Of a stretch of 64,000 nt of DNA, positions 1-8,325 are shown in pieces. Source of the DNA: Desulfobacillus sp041396245 (GTDB taxonomy: Bacteria; Pseudomonadota; Gammaproteobacteria; Burkholderiales; Rhodocyclaceae). Positions within the stretch are counted from its first letter, which is position 1; each line of letters starts with the position of its first letter. Below the pieces are notes generated by a model. That model worked only from the letters and a program-made list of their open reading frames with translations, was not told the origin of the DNA and ran no database searches. The position numbers were made by a program, and so were the translations under genes. The stretch covers positions 1-64,000 of the forward strand of contig JAWKYW010000012.1 of NCBI GenBank assembly GCA_041396245.1, read 5' to 3'.

Positions 1-333
1 CTGAAGCTGACGCCGAACATCAGCCTGTCCCTGGAGAACATGCTGATCGGCGCGGCGATCTACTACTTCGTCGATCCGCTCGCGCCCAACTGGGAGGGGG
101 AGATGCGGCGCCTGACGCAAGACACCTTCAGCATCGCCATGCGCTCCAAGCGCTTCCGCAGCACCGGCGGCGACGGCGAGGCCGGCCGTGTGTTCAGGCG
201 CAATGCCGAGCAGATCGTGCGCGAAGGCGGCTTCGGCGGCTACACCATCATGGCCTATACGGAAGGCATCGAATCGGAAGTCATCGGCGCGCTGCGCTAC
301 GCCGAGGGCACCATCCGCATCACGCCGAAGTAA
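1..333 (+). CDS. C-terminal part of an uncharacterised protein (5' end outside the window)
   Basis: The reading frame is open from base 1 and ends with TAA at 331-333, so 110 residues are visible. A Met codon at base 40 could be a start, but the frame continues to the window edge with similar composition, so I treat the gene as truncated by the window. The visible part has no transmembrane segment. It has an Arg/Lys-rich middle, then a Gly-rich stretch (GGFGGYTIMAY) and an end that reads like short beta strands. I do not recognise the family. It converges on fliR and is separated from it only by a palindromic repeat, so a flagellar role is not implied. Confidence 0.6.
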   Translation: MKLTPNISLSLENMLIGAAIYYFVDPLAPNWEGEMRRLTQDTFSIAMRSKRFRSTGGDGEAGRVFRRNAEQIVREGGFGGYTIMAYTEGIESEVIGALRYAEGTIRITPK

Positions 334-355
334 GCCGCCCGCCACTTGCCTTTCT

Positions 356-415
356 GTAGGTCGGCCTTCAGGCCGACAACAGCGGCGGCCGAAGTCGGGC
401 TTCAGCCCGACCTAC
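356..415. repeat. REP-like inverted repeat pair between the partial gene and fliR
   Basis: Two 22-base units face each other, at 356-377 and 394-415. Each contains a perfect short hairpin, GTCGGCC-TTCA-GGCCGAC or GTCGGGC-TTCA-GCCCGAC, preceded by GTAG. Related units occur at 14496-14574, 14922-14999 and 17202-17347. The pair lies between two convergent genes and could act as a two-way terminator or RNA stabiliser (inference). The stop codon of fliR (TAG, 412-414 on the minus strand) is part of the second unit. Confidence 0.85.
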
Positions 416-1209
416 GGGCGGCTTGCCGGCTGCCCCGCCCGCATCACCGCGCCGAACGCCTCATAGCCCTGCCCGAACACCCGCTCCAGCGCCGGCGCGA
501 AGTAGGGCATCGTCAGCGCCAGCATGGCGAAGCCGGCCATCAGCGTCAGCGGGAAACCGACGGCGAAGAGATTCAGCTGCGGCGCGGCCTTGGTCAGGAT
601 GCCCAGCGAAATGTTGGCGATGAGCAGCGCGGTGACGAGGGGCAGCGCCAGCAGCACCCCCATCGCGAAGATCGCCGCGCCCCAGCGCAGCAGGATTTCC
701 CAGCCGGCCGCGGGAAGGGCCGCGGCGGAGACCGGCAGGACGGAGAAGCTCTCCGCCAGCAGGGCCAGCATCGCCAGGTGCCCGTTCAGCGCGAGGAAAA
801 CCAGCAGGGCGAGCATGCCGGCCAGCTGCGCCACAACGGGCAGTTGGGCGGCGTTTTGCGGATCGTAGAAAACGGCGAAGCCGAGGCCCATCTGCAGGCC
901 CATCAGTTCGCCGGCGAGGTCGATGGCGGCGAAGGCCAGGCGCATGGTGAAGCCCAGCGCGATGCCGATCAGCCCCTCCCGCAACAGGATCGCCAGACCG
1001 TGCCACGAGGCCGGCGCGATGTCCGGCAGGGGCGGCAGCGCCGGCGCCAGCGCCAGCGCGACGGCCAGGCCGAAGGCGAGCTTGACGCGCATCGGCACGG
1101 CGGCGTTGTTGAACACCGGCGCGGCGGCGACCAGGCCGAGGATGCGCGCCAGCGGGAAGACGAAGGCGGCGATCCAGGCGTGGAGCTGCGCTTCGGTGAC
1201 CGTCAGCAC
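412..1209 (-). CDS. fliR: Flagellar export gate protein FliR
   Basis: The 265-residue protein is strongly hydrophobic with about six membrane segments, the usual length and build of FliR. FliR forms the core of the flagellar type III export gate with FliP and FliQ in the inner membrane. The conserved first third (PLARILGLVAAAPVFNN, then MRVKLAFGLAVALAL) and the IDLAGELMGLQMGLGFAVFYDP stretch are characteristic. The start is GTG, with GAGGGG about nine bases upstream. It is the last gene of the fliF-to-fliR operon and is set off from fliQ by 131 bases, unlike the tight spacing elsewhere. Its TAG stop lies inside a palindromic repeat. Confidence 0.96.
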   Translation of the reverse strand: MLTVTEAQLHAWIAAFVFPLARILGLVAAAPVFNNAAVPMRVKLAFGLAVALALAPALPPLPDIAPASWHGLAILLREGLIGIALGFTMRLAFAAIDLAGELMGLQMGLGFAVFYDPQNAAQLPVVAQLAGMLALLVFLALNGHLAMLALLAESFSVLPVSAAALPAAGWEILLRWGAAIFAMGVLLALPLVTALLIANISLGILTKAAPQLNLFAVGFPLTLMAGFAMLALTMPYFAPALERVFGQGYEAFGAVMRAGQPASRP

Positions 1210-1340
1210 GGCAAATGCCCCTCTTCAAACCACGGCGCGCACGGCGACGCGGCGAAAGCCAGTTCGGGAAATGAAAAGCGAATCGCCTGGCGGCCTCCCG
1301 CCGTGCCGCCGTGTCCGCCGCGGTGATCGCCTTTCCCGCC

Positions 1341-1610
1341 TCACCCGATCATCCCCGGAATCGCCTCGAACAGCCGCTGCATGTAACCCGTCATCAAAGT
1401 CAGCATCCACGGACCGGCGACGATGAGCGTGACGAAAATGGCGATCAGCTTGGGGATGAAGGACAGGGTCATCTCGTTGATCTGCGTCGCCGCCTGGAAG
1501 ATGCTCACCACCAGGCCGGTGACGAGGGCGGCCAGCAGCAGGGGCATGGACACCAGCAGGGTGACCTCGACCGCGGTGCGGCCCAGCTCGATCACGCTGC
1601 CGGGCGTCAC
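1341..1610 (-). CDS. fliQ: Flagellar export gate protein FliQ
   Basis: This is an 89-residue protein with two long hydrophobic helices, typical of FliQ, a small inner-membrane subunit of the flagellar type III export gate. The pattern TLLVSMPLLLAALVTGLVVSIFQAATQINEMTLSFIPKL is the family hallmark. Its start overlaps the fliP stop by four bases (ATGA), indicating translational coupling. The order fliO-fliP-fliQ-fliR is standard. FliP, FliQ and FliR assemble into the helical channel through which rod, hook and filament subunits pass. Confidence 0.97.
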   Translation of the reverse strand: MTPGSVIELGRTAVEVTLLVSMPLLLAALVTGLVVSIFQAATQINEMTLSFIPKLIAIFVTLIVAGPWMLTLMTGYMQRLFEAIPGMIG

Positions 1611-2353
1611 CCGAAACTCCTGACCAGCGAGCCGACCACCAGGTTCCAGCCGTCGATCAGTACGAACAGCATGACCTTGAAGGGCAGCGAGACGATCACC
1701 GGCGACATCATCATCATGCCCATCGACATGAGCACGCTGGCCACCACCATGTCGATGATGAGGAAGGGGATGAAGATGATGAAGCCGATCTGGAAGGCGG
1801 TCTTCAGCTCGGAGGTGACGTAGGCCGGGATGAGGATGCGCAGCGGCAGGTCCTCGGGCGTGTCGACCCTGGGCGCGTTGCCGATGCCGGAGAACAGGCT
1901 GAGGTCGGTCGCACGGGTCTGCTTGAGCATGAACGCCTTCAGCGGCACCGCGCCGCGCTCGAGCGCCTCGTTGAAGGCGATCCTGTTCTCCGCCAGCGGC
2001 AGGTAGGCGTCGGCATAGATTTTGTCCGCCACCGGCGCCATGATGAAAAAGGTGAGGAACAGCGCCAGGCCGATCATCACCTGGTTGGGCGGCGAGGTCT
2101 GCGTGCCGAGGGCGTGGCGCAGCAGCGAGAGCACGATGATGATGCGCGTGAAGGCCGTCATCATCAGGATGACGGCCGGCAGGAAGGTCAGGCCGGTGAG
2201 CAGCACCAGCGTCTGCACCGACAGCGTGTAGGTCTGGCCGCCGCCCGCCGCCGGGGTGCTGGTCAGCGCCGGCAGGCCCTGCGCCAGGGCGGCCGGGCAG
2301 GCCAGCAGCGCAGCGAGCGGCAGGCCGAGCGCGAGCAGCGTTCTAGCCCGCAT
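1607..2353 (-). CDS. fliP: Flagellar export gate protein FliP
   Basis: The 248-residue protein has an N-terminal signal peptide (ARTLLALGLPLAALLACPAALAQG), a known feature of FliP. Family motifs follow: LTGLTFLPAVILMMTAFTRIIIVLSLLRHALGTQ and PPNQVMIGLALFLTFFIMAP, with further helices at the C-terminus (FLIIDMVVASVLMSMGMMMM). FliP is the most abundant subunit of the FliPQR export gate. The gene overlaps fliO by about 11 bases at its start and fliQ by four at its end, so the four gate genes are probably translated in a coupled way. Confidence 0.97.
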   Translation of the reverse strand: MRARTLLALGLPLAALLACPAALAQGLPALTSTPAAGGGQTYTLSVQTLVLLTGLTFLPAVILMMTAFTRIIIVLSLLRHALGTQTSPPNQVMIGLALFLTFFIMAPVADKIYADAYLPLAENRIAFNEALERGAVPLKAFMLKQTRATDLSLFSGIGNAPRVDTPEDLPLRILIPAYVTSELKTAFQIGFIIFIPFLIIDMVVASVLMSMGMMMMSPVIVSLPFKVMLFVLIDGWNLVVGSLVRSFG

Positions 2354-2771
2354 GCTTTCGCTCCAGGATCTGTTTCATCCAGGCGCCGAAGTCCTGGCCG
2401 GACCGGGCGGGCTTGGCGGGAGATGTGGCCGCGAGCTTGCCCCTGGGCATCTGGTGCAGGGCACTCACCTGTCCGGGCGCGACGCCGACCACCAGCCAGG
2501 TGTCCTCCACCTCGATCAGCACCACGCGCTCGCGCTGTCCCACCGCCATGGCCGAGACGACGCGCAGCGCGCCGGCGGCGCCGCCGCGCGGGGCGGCAAT
2601 ACGCCTGAGCAGCCACAGGCCGCCGAGCAGGGCGGCGATGACCGCGGCGAGGCCGAGAACGACCTGGAGCAGGCCGGCGCCGGCTTCCGGCAGGGGCGGC
2701 GCCAATGCCGGCGCCTGCGCCAGCACGGCGCCGGGCAGAACGGCAAGGCACGTCGGAATAAATCTGTGCAT
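2343..2771 (-). CDS. fliO: Flagellar biosynthesis protein FliO
   Basis: The 142-residue protein has an N-terminal hydrophobic segment (MHRFIPTCLAVLPGAVLAQ), then a membrane helix near residues 35-55 (VVLGLAAVIAALLGGLWLLRRI) and a small cytoplasmic beta domain (LRVVSAMAVGQRERVVLIEVEDTWLVVGV). This arrangement matches FliO/FliZ. FliO is poorly conserved in sequence and helps FliP assemble into the export gate. Its place between fliN and fliP, with overlap into fliP, supports the call. Confidence 0.92.
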   Translation of the reverse strand: MHRFIPTCLAVLPGAVLAQAPALAPPLPEAGAGLLQVVLGLAAVIAALLGGLWLLRRIAAPRGGAAGALRVVSAMAVGQRERVVLIEVEDTWLVVGVAPGQVSALHQMPRGKLAATSPAKPARSGQDFGAWMKQILERKHAG

Positions 2772-2839
2772 GGCGGCAGATTACTGCCGCCGGCGGTTCG
2801 GTGAGGCGGGGATTAGGCGGCGAAAATTGCCGCTATTTT

Positions 2840-2911
2840 GGTGAGTGGTAAGCAGTGAGCAGTGAGCGGAAAAAGCCCCGAGATTTACCGCTCACCGCTC
2901 ACCGCTCACCG
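2840..2911. repeat. Palindromic GTGAGCGG-type repeat between fliO and fliN
   Basis: The left arm carries copies of GCAGTGAGC/GGTGAGTGG and the right arm carries three tandem copies of CCGCTCA, so the two arms can fold back on each other. A diverged relative lies in the rRNA operon at 30028-30095. The fliN stop codon (TGA, 2906-2908 on the minus strand) is built from the right arm. The family differs in sequence from the GTAGGTCGGGC repeats elsewhere in the window. Confidence 0.7.
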
Positions 2912-3307
2912 ATTCAGCTTCCGCATCCGCTCGTTCGGCGTGATGATGTCGGTCAGGCGGATGCCGAACTTGTCGTTCACCACCACCACCTCGCCCTGGG
3001 CGATGAGCGTGCCGTTGATCAGCACGTCCATCGGCTCGCCGGCCAGGGCGTCGAGCTCGACCACCGAGCCGTGCGCCAGCTGCAGCAGGTTGCGGATGGA
3101 GATCTTGGTGCGGCCCAGCTCGACGGTCATCTGCACCGGGATGTCGAGGATCATGTCGAAATCCTGCATCGCCCCGGCCTTGGCCCCCTCGCCGAGCGGC
3201 TGGAAGATGTCGGCCGGCTGGGGCCTGGTTTCGGTGGCGGCCTGCTCGCCCATGGCGGCGGCCCAGTCGTCGGCGCTGACCTGGTCTGCGGTGTCGGTAT
3301 CGGACAT
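2906..3307 (-). CDS. fliN: Flagellar motor switch protein FliN
   Basis: The 133-residue protein has an acidic, variable N-terminus (about residues 1-50) and a C-terminal SpoA domain. The domain contains the signature DILDIPVQMTVELGRTKISIRNLLQL, then GSVVELDALAGEPMDVLINGTLIAQGEVVVVNDKFGIRLTDI. FliN forms the lower part of the C-ring with FliM. It participates in rotation switching and docks the export ATPase complex through FliH. The gene starts 21 bases after fliM. The C-terminus (MRKLNR) reads straight into a repeat that supplies the TGA stop. Confidence 0.97.
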   Translation of the reverse strand: MSDTDTADQVSADDWAAAMGEQAATETRPQPADIFQPLGEGAKAGAMQDFDMILDIPVQMTVELGRTKISIRNLLQLAHGSVVELDALAGEPMDVLINGTLIAQGEVVVVNDKFGIRLTDIITPNERMRKLNR

Positions 3308-3328
3308 GGTTCTACCTCCGGGTACTTG

Positions 3329-4312
3329 CTAGTTCTTGGCGGTTCCGTCGGGCGCGATGAAGCGCTCGACCTTCAGGGCATACTGACCGTGCTGCAGGCC
3401 GTAGCGGCATTCCATCACGGGCACATGGTCGACTTCGGCGGTGATGATCTCCTCGATGTCGAAGGGGATGACGTCGCCCGCCTTCATCTTCTGGATCTGG
3501 CCGAGCGTGATCTGCCTCTTGCCGAGCTGGGCGACCAGCTCCACCTCGGCCGTCTGCAACTGGCGGGTCAGGGTGCCGATCCAGCGCTTGTCGGAAACCA
3601 GATGGTCGCCCTGCATCGTGCTGTAGAGGACGTCGCGGATCGGCTCGACCATCGAGTAGGGCAGACAGAAGTGCATTTCCGCCGTCGAGCCGGAAAACTC
3701 GAGGGAGAGGGTGTAGGCGACGACGATTTCGCTCGGCGTGGCGATGTTGGCGAATTGCGAATTCATCTCGGAGCGGATGTACTCCGGCTTGAGCTCGAAG
3801 ACCGGCTTCCAGGCCTTCTCGAATTCGGCGAAGATCACGTCGAGCAGGCCCTGGATGATGCGCTGCTCGGTCGCCGTGAAATCGCGCCCCTCGACCCGGG
3901 TGTGGAAACGGCCGTCGCCGCCGAACATGTTGTCCACGACGAGGAACACCAGGTTCGGGTCGAGGACGATCATGCCGGTGCCGCGCAGCGGTTTGAAGTG
4001 CACCAGGTTGAGGTTGGTCGGCACCACCAGGTTGCGGATGAATTCGCTGTATTTCTGCACCCGGATCGGCCCGAGCGAGATCTCCGTCGAACGGCGCATG
4101 TAGTTGAACAGGCCGATACGGAGATACCGGGCGAAGCGCTCGTTGATGAGCTCGAGCGTCGGCATGCGCCCGCGCACGATGCGCTCCTGGCGGCCGATGT
4201 CGTAATTGCGGATACCGCCAACTTCCTCTTCCTTCTCGGGCTCGTCGGCCTCCCCGGTGACGCCCTTGAGCAGGGCGTCGACTTCATCCTGGGAAAGAAA
4301 ATCCTGGGCCAT
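3329..4312 (-). CDS. fliM: Flagellar motor switch protein FliM
   Basis: The 327-residue protein is of normal FliM length. The N-terminal peptide AQDFLSQDEVDALLKGVTGE matches the conserved CheY-P binding tail. The middle domain contains ARYLRIGLFNYMRRSTEISLG and VDNMFGGDGRFHTRVEGRDFTATEQRII. The C-terminal SpoA domain holds LGKRQITLGQIQKMKAGDVIPFD. FliM joins FliG above and FliN below in the C-ring and receives the chemotaxis signal. It sits between fliL and fliN, with only 12 bases to fliL. Confidence 0.97.
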   Translation of the reverse strand: MAQDFLSQDEVDALLKGVTGEADEPEKEEEVGGIRNYDIGRQERIVRGRMPTLELINERFARYLRIGLFNYMRRSTEISLGPIRVQKYSEFIRNLVVPTNLNLVHFKPLRGTGMIVLDPNLVFLVVDNMFGGDGRFHTRVEGRDFTATEQRIIQGLLDVIFAEFEKAWKPVFELKPEYIRSEMNSQFANIATPSEIVVAYTLSLEFSGSTAEMHFCLPYSMVEPIRDVLYSTMQGDHLVSDKRWIGTLTRQLQTAEVELVAQLGKRQITLGQIQKMKAGDVIPFDIEEIITAEVDHVPVMECRYGLQHGQYALKVERFIAPDGTAKN

Positions 4313-4324
4313 GTCCGTGCCGGC

Positions 4325-5158
4325 TCACTGGATGATGAAGGAGGTGAAGAACACGCTCTGCACCGGATCGTCGTCGGCTGCCCTGGCCAGCGTGGTGGCG
4401 GGCCTGGGCGCCGCCCTTGCCGCCGGCGGAGTTGCCGATGGGGCGGCAGCAGGATCGGTCGCAGCGGCAGCGGGATCGGTCGCAGCGGCAGCGGGATCGG
4501 TCGCAGGGGCTGCAGGATTGTCCTGCGCCTCGGCCGGGTTCGCCGCAGCGACAGCCTGCCGTTCGCCCGCTTCCTCGGCGGCGGGCGCCTCCGTGCCGGC
4601 CGCCGGCGATTGCGGCGGGGCTTCGACCGCGTCTTCCGTGTCCGCTGCCGGCAGCGGCACGTCGAGCACGAGCGGCTTGACGGGGCGGCCGGCGGCGGCC
4701 AGCAGCACGTTGTTCGCCGTCTGGCGGATCTCCTCGGCCAGTCGCTCGCGCCCTTCGCCGGTGATGATTTCCGAGGGTTTTTTCGAGGACAGCAACACCA
4801 GGGTCTTGTGGCGCAATTCCGGCATGTACTGCTTGATGGCGTCGGCAGCGGATTGCTCGAGCACCCTCAGCGTGGCGGCGACCTGCAGATACTGCTCGCC
4901 GCCGTCGCTGGACAGATTTACCGTGAAGGCATCGAGGGGCACGAATACCGGGGGCTTGGGCGGTTGCGGCCTGGCTTCTTGCCGGGGGGCGTCGGCATCC
5001 TTGTCCTTCGACAGGAAGAACCATGCCCCGCCGCCGCCCGCGGCCAGCAGCACGACGAGACCGAGCACGAGGGGCAGCTTGCCCTTCCTTTTCGGCTTTT
5101 CCTCGCCCTCGACGGCTTCCGGGGCGGGCTCCTCTTTCCTGGATGGCGCTTTCGCCAT
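4325..5158 (-). CDS. fliL: Flagellar basal body-associated protein FliL, with an Ala/Pro-rich insertion
   Basis: FliL is an inner-membrane protein that supports stator function. This copy has a basic N-terminus, one membrane helix (about residues 28-49) and the periplasmic domain (FVPLDAFTVNLSSDGGEQYLQVAATLRV). The expected end motif VFFTSFIIQ is present but is pushed to residues 269-277. About 95 residues rich in Ala, Pro, Glu and Asp (roughly 168-264) intervene, including a tandem DPAAAAT repeat. The total of 277 residues is well above the common 150-180. Operon position and both conserved ends make the identification firm; the role of the insertion is unknown. Confidence 0.95.
   Translation of the reverse strand: MAKAPSRKEEPAPEAVEGEEKPKRKGKLPLVLGLVVLLAAGGGGAWFFLSKDKDADAPRQEARPQPPKPPVFVPLDAFTVNLSSDGGEQYLQVAATLRVLEQSAADAIKQYMPELRHKTLVLLSSKKPSEIITGEGRERLAEEIRQTANNVLLAAAGRPVKPLVLDVPLPAADTEDAVEAPPQSPAAGTEAPAAEEAGERQAVAAANPAEAQDNPAAPATDPAAAATDPAAAATDPAAAPSATPPAARAAPRPATTLARAADDDPVQSVFFTSFIIQ
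4436..4498. repeat. Three-copy 21-base tandem repeat inside fliL
   Basis: Three consecutive 21-base units encode the heptads DPAAAAT, DPAAAAT and DPAAAPS. The core GGATCGGTCGCAGCGGCAGC recurs nearly unchanged on the plus strand. The repeat lies in the extended Ala/Pro-rich linker of FliL. Because the unit is a multiple of three, copy-number changes would lengthen or shorten the linker without breaking the frame. Confidence 0.85.
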
Positions 5159-5247
5159 GAATCACTCCTGAATGATGGCGCTCATTATGTCGAGGCGCGG
5201 CGGCAGCCGAAGCGCCGAAAAGCAGGCAAGGCGTCCCTCATTTGGCG

Positions 5248-6339
5248 TCATGCGAACGTATCGATCAGCCCGCGGCCCTGCCGTATCCACTGCGCGGGGG
5301 CATCGGTGCCCGATGCGGCATCGGCGCCGCGCCACCTGCCGCGGCCTTCGGCCGGCGCACCGTCGTTTCCATGCTGCGCCGACTCGGCATTCACGCTGGC
5401 CTGGCCGAGGGTGATGCCGGCCTCGGCCAGCATCTCGCGCAGGCGCGGCAGGGCCTGCTCCAGCGCTTCGCGGGCAGCCGGACTGGCCGAAACGAAGGCG
5501 GCGCTGGTCTGGTCGCCGCTCACCGTGAGGGTGATTTCCAGCTTGCCCAGTTGCGGCGGCGTGAGGGTCAGTTCGGCGCGGCTTTCCGTGCGATTGACCA
5601 TCAGGAGGACCTTCTGGCCGACTTCGGCATCCCAGCCGCGGCTGCCCACCGGGGTGTCGATACGGGCCAGCGACGGCGCGTCGCCGGCCGCCGCGGCATG
5701 GGCGGGCGGGGCGGCGACGTGCATCGCCGCATTGGGATGAACGGGCTCGCCCGCTGCGGCAGGCATCTGCATGCCGGCGACGGGTGAGGCGGGAACGGCT
5801 TCGGACGGGGCCTGCCGGACAACAGCCAGGCCGGTCTCCCGCAGGGGCGAGGCGGCGGCAGGCACGGTTTCGATTTCCGTCGCGGCGGCGTCGTCGGCAG
5901 TGGCTGGCGCAAACGGGATGCTCGCTGCCGAAACCAAAGGAGCGCCCGCAGCGGCCGGGCGCGCATCCTTGCCGGCGGCCAGGTTCGCTCCGTCGATGTC
6001 TGCTGGCGGGGCGTCCGTGGCGGCGGGCGGCACCGGGCCGGCGTGGGCGGACAGCAGGGCGGCAAGATCGGGTGCGGCCGGCAATGCTTCCGTCGGCGGC
6101 GACGTTTCGGCAGCTTCCGGCATCTGCGGCGATTCCAGGGCGGCAATTATTTCTGCTGCCGGGGCCTGTTTTGCCGGTTGGTCGATCCGGGTCTGGAGGA
6201 CAGTGGCGAAATCGATGCCGCCATCCGCCTTCCCCTCCCTGTCCTTGCCCGTGGTCGCGCTGACCGGGTCGCCCGGGTCGGTGGCCCGGGCAGGCGCGAC
6301 GGCGGGCATCGGCGGGGCGGCGGAGGACAGTTGCGTCAT
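5248..6339 (-). CDS. fliK: Flagellar hook-length control protein FliK
   Basis: The protein has an Ala/Pro-rich, low-complexity N-terminal two-thirds and a conserved C-terminal domain with the FliK hallmark ELTLTPPQLGKLEITLTVSGDQTSAAFVSASPAAREALEQALPRLREMLAEAGI. FliK is an exported molecular ruler that switches export from hook to filament substrates through FlhB. I chose the Met at 6339 (MTQLSSAAPP) because GAGGTG lies seven bases upstream; a Met 20 codons earlier (6399) is possible. A second FliK-like gene is at 16108-17187. Confidence 0.93.
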   Translation of the reverse strand: MTQLSSAAPPMPAVAPARATDPGDPVSATTGKDREGKADGGIDFATVLQTRIDQPAKQAPAAEIIAALESPQMPEAAETSPPTEALPAAPDLAALLSAHAGPVPPAATDAPPADIDGANLAAGKDARPAAAGAPLVSAASIPFAPATADDAAATEIETVPAAASPLRETGLAVVRQAPSEAVPASPVAGMQMPAAAGEPVHPNAAMHVAAPPAHAAAAGDAPSLARIDTPVGSRGWDAEVGQKVLLMVNRTESRAELTLTPPQLGKLEITLTVSGDQTSAAFVSASPAAREALEQALPRLREMLAEAGITLGQASVNAESAQHGNDGAPAEGRGRWRGADAASGTDAPAQWIRQGRGLIDTFA

Positions 6340-6412
6340 GGCGGGCACCTCGAGGAAAGTGTTTGCATGCCCCCATCCCTGCAAGGGACGTGCCAACACG
6401 CCGGGCCGGGGG

Positions 6413-6853
6413 TCAACGTCCGTCGTTGCGGAAGGATTTTGCCGCGTGCTCGTCCTGGGCGCGCTGCTCGGTCTTCGCCTCGCCCTGCGCCACGTTGGCC
6501 CTGTGCCTTTGCGACAAGGTATCGAAGGCCTTTGCCCGGTTGCGTTTGTCCAGCCATTCCTTTTGTCCGTCGACCGTATGCTGTTTCGAGGCCTCGACGA
6601 GGGCGCGCTGCTGGACGACGGCCTCGTCGAGCCTGGCCAGAAAGGACTGGTAATTGCTCCACTCGTCGCGGCTCAGCCCGGCCTGCGCCGCCCGGCGGAA
6701 GCGCGCCTCGTATTCGTCGCGATACTGCTCCAGCAGGGCAAGGGTCTTTTCCACCTCCTGCTCGCTGGCCAGCAGGCGTCCCAGCTTGCGCCCCGCGTCG
6801 TCCATGTGGGCATTGGACAGGTCCAGCAGCGTCTGCAGGGGAAAAGCCTTCAT
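6413..6853 (-). CDS. fliJ: Flagellar export chaperone FliJ
   Basis: The 146-residue protein is highly charged and almost wholly alpha-helical, with coiled-coil character throughout. That is the structure of FliJ, which binds the FliI hexamer centre and couples ATPase activity to the export gate. The start MKAFPLQTLLDLSNAHMDDAGRKLGRLL and the Gln/Glu/Arg-rich body fit the family. Its place directly after fliI and before fliK is the classical order. Sequence conservation in FliJ is low, so position contributes much to the call. Confidence 0.93.
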   Translation of the reverse strand: MKAFPLQTLLDLSNAHMDDAGRKLGRLLASEQEVEKTLALLEQYRDEYEARFRRAAQAGLSRDEWSNYQSFLARLDEAVVQQRALVEASKQHTVDGQKEWLDKRNRAKAFDTLSQRHRANVAQGEAKTEQRAQDEHAAKSFRNDGR

Positions 6854-6921
6854 CCTTCCGCTCCAGGTGAATGTTACGGCCTGAACTTAATATTCTTTAG
6901 GGCCGGCGGCAAGGGAGGATT

Positions 6922-8325
6922 TCACGGCTCCAGGCCGAACAGGCGGTGCAGCTTGAGGGCAGCGTCCTGGTAGCTCTCGCGCTCATCCATGCCCTGCTGC
7001 AGGAAGGCCTCGAATCCCGGCTGCATGGCGATGGCCTGGTCGAGGGCGGGATCGGAACCGGCGGCATAGGCGCCGACCGAGATCAGGTCGCGCGCGCGCT
7101 GGTAGCGCGAGTAGAGGTGCTTGAAGCGCCGCACCGTGTCCAGGTGCAGCGGCTTGACCAGGCCGGCCATGGCGCGCGAGATCGAGGCCTCGATGTCGAT
7201 GGCCGGATAGTGGCCCTGGTCGGCCAGCTGGCGCGAGAGGACGAAATGGCCGTCGAGGATGGCGCGCGCGGCGTCGGCGATCGGGTCCTGCTGGTCGTCG
7301 CCTTCGGCCAGCACGGTGTAGAAGGCGGTGATCGAGCCGCCGCCCTCCGGCCCGTTGCCGGCGCGCTCGACCAGTTGCGGCAGGCGGGCGAAGACCGACG
7401 GCGGATAGCCGCGCGTCACCGGCGGTTCGCCGATGGCCAGCGCGATCTCGCGCTGCGCCATGGCGAAGCGCGTCAGCGAGTCCATGATGAGCAGGACATG
7501 ACGGCCCTGGTCGCGGAAATGCTCGGCGATGGCGGTGGCGTAGGCGGCGCCCTGCAGGCGCATCAGGGGGCTGGTGTCGGCCGGGGCGGCGACCACCACC
7601 GCGCGCTTGCGGCCCTCGGCGCCGAGGATGCTCTCGATGAACTCCTTCACCTCGCGGCCGCGCTCGCCGATCAGGCCGACGACGATCACCTCGGCGGCGG
7701 TGAAGCGCGCCATCATGCCGAGCAGCACGCTCTTGCCCACGCCGGAGCCGGCGAACAGGCCGAGGCGCTGGCCGCGGCCGACGGTGAGCATCGCGTTGAT
7801 GGCGCGGATGCCGACATCCAGCGAGCTGGCGATGGGGGCGCGCTGCAGCGGGTTGAGGGGCCGGCTTTGCAGCGAGCGCGTGTGCCTGGTATTGAGCGGC
7901 CCGAGGCTGTCGAGCGGCCGCCCGGCGCCGTCGAGCACGCGGCCCAGCAGTTCGTCGCCCACCGGCAGGTGCTTGGCGCGGTCGGACTGGCGCCGGCTCG
8001 GCGCCCGCCTTTCGGCGACGGTGGGCAATTCCTGGGGGCTTTCGAGGGGCACCACGCGGGCGCCCGGCCCCATGCCGTAGACGTCGTCGGTCGGCATCAT
8101 GAACAGCTTCTCGCCGGAGAAGCCCACCACCTCGGCCTCCACCGCCGCGCCGCCGGGCATCGCGACATGGCAACCGGAGCCGAGCGGGAGCTTGAGGCCG
8201 GCCGCCTCCATGACGAGGCCGTTGATGCGGGTGAGCCGGCCGCTGATCAGGTAGGGGCCGGCGTCCGCCGCCAGGTTGCGGCAGTCGCCGAGGAAGCCGC
8301 GCCAGCGTGCATGATGCGGGTTCAC
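6922..8325 (-). CDS. fliI: Flagellum-specific ATP synthase (export ATPase) FliI
   Basis: The 467-residue protein is homologous to the F1 beta subunit. The Walker A motif GLFAGSGVGKSVLLGMMAR, the stretch VVVGLIGERGREVKEFIE and the Walker B region HVLLIMDSLTRFAMAQREIALAIGEPP are clear, as is GYPPSVFARLPQLVERAG. FliI hydrolyses ATP at the base of the flagellar export apparatus and helps release cargo from chaperones. It overlaps fliH by four bases. Confidence 0.98.
   Translation of the reverse strand: MNPHHARWRGFLGDCRNLAADAGPYLISGRLTRINGLVMEAAGLKLPLGSGCHVAMPGGAAVEAEVVGFSGEKLFMMPTDDVYGMGPGARVVPLESPQELPTVAERRAPSRRQSDRAKHLPVGDELLGRVLDGAGRPLDSLGPLNTRHTRSLQSRPLNPLQRAPIASSLDVGIRAINAMLTVGRGQRLGLFAGSGVGKSVLLGMMARFTAAEVIVVGLIGERGREVKEFIESILGAEGRKRAVVVAAPADTSPLMRLQGAAYATAIAEHFRDQGRHVLLIMDSLTRFAMAQREIALAIGEPPVTRGYPPSVFARLPQLVERAGNGPEGGGSITAFYTVLAEGDDQQDPIADAARAILDGHFVLSRQLADQGHYPAIDIEASISRAMAGLVKPLHLDTVRRFKHLYSRYQRARDLISVGAYAAGSDPALDQAIAMQPGFEAFLQQGMDERESYQDAALKLHRLFGLEP

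Noticed and set aside
2855..5740. A 961-codon open frame on the plus strand opposite fliN, fliM and fliL
   Set aside because: It is antisense to well-identified flagellar genes, rich in His, Arg, Asp and Gly from reversed GC-rich codons, and has no recognisable domain.
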